Below, one piece after another: positions 61,800 through 64,000 of a stretch of DNA of 64,000 nt. A program made the translations under genes and the position numbers. The notes under the pieces were generated by a model. That model was not told where the DNA came from, searched no databases, and worked only from the letters and a program-made list of their open reading frames with translations. Every line of letters starts with the position of its first letter. Positions within the stretch are counted from its first letter, which is position 1. The stretch is from an uncultured Polaribacter sp. (GTDB taxonomy: Bacteria; Bacteroidota; Bacteroidia; Flavobacteriales; Flavobacteriaceae), in contig NZ_CANLXV010000010.1 in NCBI RefSeq assembly GCF_947495205.1, positions 62,001-126,000 of the forward strand, given 5' to 3'.

Positions 61800-62966
61800 A
61801 TGTTTTGTAAGCACACCAATACCTCTTTATTTTATAATTCTATAGATGAAATTCCTGCTAATATTTGGGAGGAATTGCAATGTGAAACCAATGTATATTT
61901 TAGTCGGTTATTTTTAAAATCGATTGAAAAAAATCATCCTAAAATAGATTTTTGCTATCTTATTTTACTAAATAAAGAACATAAAGCCATTGCTTTTTCT
62001 ACATTACAAATGGTAGATTTTCATTTAAAAGCCATGCAAAAAGATTTTAATATCCTTAAAAACTTATGCACAAAATTGCGCATTTTAAAAGAACATAAAC
62101 CGCTAAAATTATTAATTTCTGGAAACACTTTTGTTAGTGGAGAACACGGTTTGGTTATCAATCAAAAAGAAAACAAACCCAAGGTTATGAAAGCTTTGGC
62201 AGAAGGTATTAATTATTTTGTAACGAATAATAAAACGCTAAAAAATACAATTGATGCTTTTCTGATGAAGGACTTTGAAGAGGAATCTTTATTTATTACC
62301 AATGAATTGAAAAAGTTTAGCTATCATCCGTTTTCTGTAGAACCCAATATGCAATTAAAACTAGATAAAAATTGGCTACAATTTGATGATTATTTAACGG
62401 CCATGAAAACCAAGTTTCGTGTAAAAGCTAAAAAAGCATTTCAATTGAGTAAAAACCTTAGAATTGAAGAAATTACCGAAGAAAATATCATTTCTCAACT
62501 CCCTAAAATGACTTTACTTTACAACAAAGTAGCTGATAATGCAGATTTTAATTTGGGGAAATTTAATTTAGAAACCTACATCGATTTTAAAAAGAAACTT
62601 AAAGAAAACTATATTTTAAAAGCTTTTTATTTAGAAGACCAAATGGTTGGTTTCTTATCTGGAATCATCAACAAAAAGGAATTAGACGCACATTTTGTAG
62701 GTATTGATTATGAGTTGAATAGAACTTATGCAATTTACCAAAGAATGCTTTATGAGTACATAACTATTGCGATTTCTAAAGAATTAAAAACTATTAATTT
62801 TGGAAGAACAGCTAGCGAAATAAAAAGTTCTGTAGGGGCAACACCGCAAAACTTAACCATGTATTTGCGTCATAAAAAAACAATTACAAATAAAATTTTA
62901 AAGTTATTTTTACAAAAGGTAGAACCTACTCCTTTTCAGCAAAAATTTCCTTTCAAAAAAAATTAA
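61800..62966 (+). CDS. FemAB/BioF2-like acyltransferase
   Basis: A 388-residue GNAT-superfamily protein of the FemAB-like group annotated as peptidoglycan biosynthesis/recognition. There are two GNAT halves. In the second half KTKFRVKAKKAFQLSK precedes LYNKVADNADFNLGKF, KAFYLEDQMVGFLSGII, DAHFVGIDYELNRTYAIYQRMLYE and INFGRTASEIKSSVGA. That last block is typical of the group. There is no signal peptide. It could transfer an amino acid or acyl group to an envelope precursor; the substrate is unknown. The TesB gene follows after 4 bp. Confidence 0.8.
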   Translation: MFCKHTNTSLFYNSIDEIPANIWEELQCETNVYFSRLFLKSIEKNHPKIDFCYLILLNKEHKAIAFSTLQMVDFHLKAMQKDFNILKNLCTKLRILKEHKPLKLLISGNTFVSGEHGLVINQKENKPKVMKALAEGINYFVTNNKTLKNTIDAFLMKDFEEESLFITNELKKFSYHPFSVEPNMQLKLDKNWLQFDDYLTAMKTKFRVKAKKAFQLSKNLRIEEITEENIISQLPKMTLLYNKVADNADFNLGKFNLETYIDFKKKLKENYILKAFYLEDQMVGFLSGIINKKELDAHFVGIDYELNRTYAIYQRMLYEYITIAISKELKTINFGRTASEIKSSVGATPQNLTMYLRHKKTITNKILKLFLQKVEPTPFQQKFPFKKN

Positions 62967-62970
62967 ATAA

Positions 62971-63840
62971 ATGCAAAATAGTAAAGATTTACTTGCCCTT
63001 TTAGATTTAAAAAACTTAGGTGATCTTACCTTTTCTGGAAACAGTTTTACCATTGGCAGTCCAAATGTTTATGGAGGTCAGGTGGTATCTCAAGCAATAA
63101 CAGCTGCTTATAAAACCATACCTAGCAATAGGTTTTTACACTCTTTACATTCTTACTTTTTAGAAGCTGGAGATTTAAATATTCCTATTCATTACAAGGT
63201 AACAGAAATAAGAGACGGTGGCAGTTTTTCTACCAGAAGGGTAACTGCTAGTCAAAACCATAAAACCATTTTTATTTTAGCGGCGTCTTTTCATATTAAA
63301 GAAGCCGGTTTTGAGCATCAAACGGCATTTGATACCACCATAAAACAACCCGAAGAATTATTATCTTGGGATGATATTTTGCAACAATTTGGCAATTTTT
63401 TACCAAAAGCTACCAAAGCTTTTTTAAACATAGAAAGGCCAATAGAGTTTAAACCTGTTAGAGTTCCAAACCCTTTAGAACCTAAAGATTTACCAGCAAA
63501 TGAGCAAGTTTGGTTTCGCTTAAAAGGAGATAATCACGAAGAATTTTCTACAAGAACCAAACAAGAAATATTGGCTTATATTTCTGATTATAATGTTTTA
63601 AATGCTGCTTTTAATCCTAATGGTAGTAAATTTAGTTTTGCAAATACGCAAACAGCAAGTTTAGATCATTCTATGTGGTTTTTTAGAGATTTTAATTTTG
63701 ATGATTGGTTGCTGTTTTCAGCAGAATCACCAAACGCATATGGCGCAAGAGGTTTGGCAAAAGGAAATATTTTTACAAGAACTGGTGTTTTAATAGCTTC
63801 TTTTGCACAAGAAGGTTTATTAAGACCAAAGAAAATCTAG
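62971..63840 (+). CDS. tesB: Acyl-CoA thioesterase II
   Basis: A 289-residue double-hotdog thioesterase. SPNVYGGQVVSQAITAAYKT and LHSLHSYFLEAGD belong to the first hotdog, and the FSTRRVTASQNHKTIFILAASF strand follows. ASLDHSMWFFRDFNFDDWLLF contains the catalytic Asp region of the second. The final GRGLAKGNIFTRTG-like segment (ARGLAKGNIFTRTGVLIAS) is diagnostic. It hydrolyses medium- and long-chain acyl-CoA. Length fits TesB (about 286). It is probably co-transcribed with the FemAB-like gene. Confidence 0.95.
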   Translation: MQNSKDLLALLDLKNLGDLTFSGNSFTIGSPNVYGGQVVSQAITAAYKTIPSNRFLHSLHSYFLEAGDLNIPIHYKVTEIRDGGSFSTRRVTASQNHKTIFILAASFHIKEAGFEHQTAFDTTIKQPEELLSWDDILQQFGNFLPKATKAFLNIERPIEFKPVRVPNPLEPKDLPANEQVWFRLKGDNHEEFSTRTKQEILAYISDYNVLNAAFNPNGSKFSFANTQTASLDHSMWFFRDFNFDDWLLFSAESPNAYGARGLAKGNIFTRTGVLIASFAQEGLLRPKKI

Positions 63841-63931
63841 GCTTTAAGAACAACTTAAAAAATAAAATTAGATTTAAAAGCATATGCAAATAATCATATC
63901 AGTTGTTTTTTAACTTTAAAACTTTAAAATC

Positions 63932-64000
63932 ATGAACGATTCTTTAATTTACATTTTTACCACAAACGGTTTACTATTTTTAATTAGCATCATTTTTTGG
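63932..64000 (+). CDS. Start of a membrane protein gene, truncated by the window edge
   Basis: ATG at 63932 opens a frame of 23 residues that continues past the edge. It begins MNDSLIYIFTTNGLLFLISI, a hydrophobic N-terminal segment. Too little is visible to name it. It lies 91 bp after the tesB stop. Confidence 0.45.
   Translation, partial: MNDSLIYIFTTNGLLFLISIIFW

Overview
The window looks like a chromosomal segment from a marine member of the Flavobacteriaceae, close to Polaribacter or Tenacibaculum. This rests on the strongly A/T-rich sequence (roughly 30% G+C by eye), Bacteroidota-type promoters with a TAnnTTTG -7 box, type IX secretion C-terminal tails on two exported proteins, and families typical of the group (GSCFA, DUF4292, HU-CCDC81/SPOR, DUF6909, long aromatic amino acid hydroxylase). 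Genus is an inference. I see no tRNA, rRNA, CRISPR array, prophage or insertion sequence with a transposase.

Layout. 1-1.7 kb: the end of a DUF1800 gene and a DUF1501 Tat/T9SS protein. 1.9-7.5 kb: a GSCFA protein, then a surface-sensing locus: a divergent lipoprotein, a secreted protein, a small membrane protein, a TPR histidine kinase and a NarL-type regulator. Two near-identical palindromes lie between the divergent promoters, each exactly 22 bp from a -7-like box. 7.9-10 kb: rhodanese and aromatic amino acid hydroxylase. 10.6-14.8 kb: gpmI, a thioredoxin-fold lipoprotein, a HAD hydrolase, map and a methyltransferase. 14.8-18.2 kb: a WG-like protein, apbE and an OmpA lipoprotein. 18.6-22.9 kb: a kinase-like protein of unknown role, dprA, HU-CCDC81/SPOR, thioesterase and a minimal MscS. 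22.9-29.9 kb: an envelope operon (nucleotidyltransferase, TPR, DUF4292, EnvC-like), an ABC-F ATPase and an exonuclease. 30-35.3 kb: a T9SS protein, a PhoB/PhoR-like pair, a MurG-like glycosyltransferase and purD.

35.3-47.2 kb is a polysaccharide (O-antigen or capsule) cluster: initiating sugar transferase, five further glycosyltransferases, two polymerase/ligase-type membrane proteins, flippase, rfbC and a Wzz-like protein. All are on the minus strand except one inverted glycosyltransferase. 47.2-51 kb: DUF6909, an S41 protease and rnpA. 51.2-53.5 kb: a BlaI/BlaR-type pair with an operator cluster, flanked by an intact and a decayed copy of a small Cys-rich gene. 53.5-57 kb: a TPMT-type methyltransferase, REP-like repeats, thioredoxin, a Crp/Fnr regulator and a 44-residue membrane protein. 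55.7-61.6 kb: an RND efflux operon (adaptor, pump, TolC). 61.8-64 kb: a FemAB-like protein, TesB and the start of one more membrane protein.

The least explained signals are the paired palindromes at 3.35/3.53 kb, a two-copy structured element just after minus-strand stop codons (18.44-18.58 and 33.88-34.02 kb) with compensatory changes, the duplicated Cys-rich gene around the Bla pair, the kinase-like protein next to dprA, and two small forward ORFs each broken by a one-base change in an A run.
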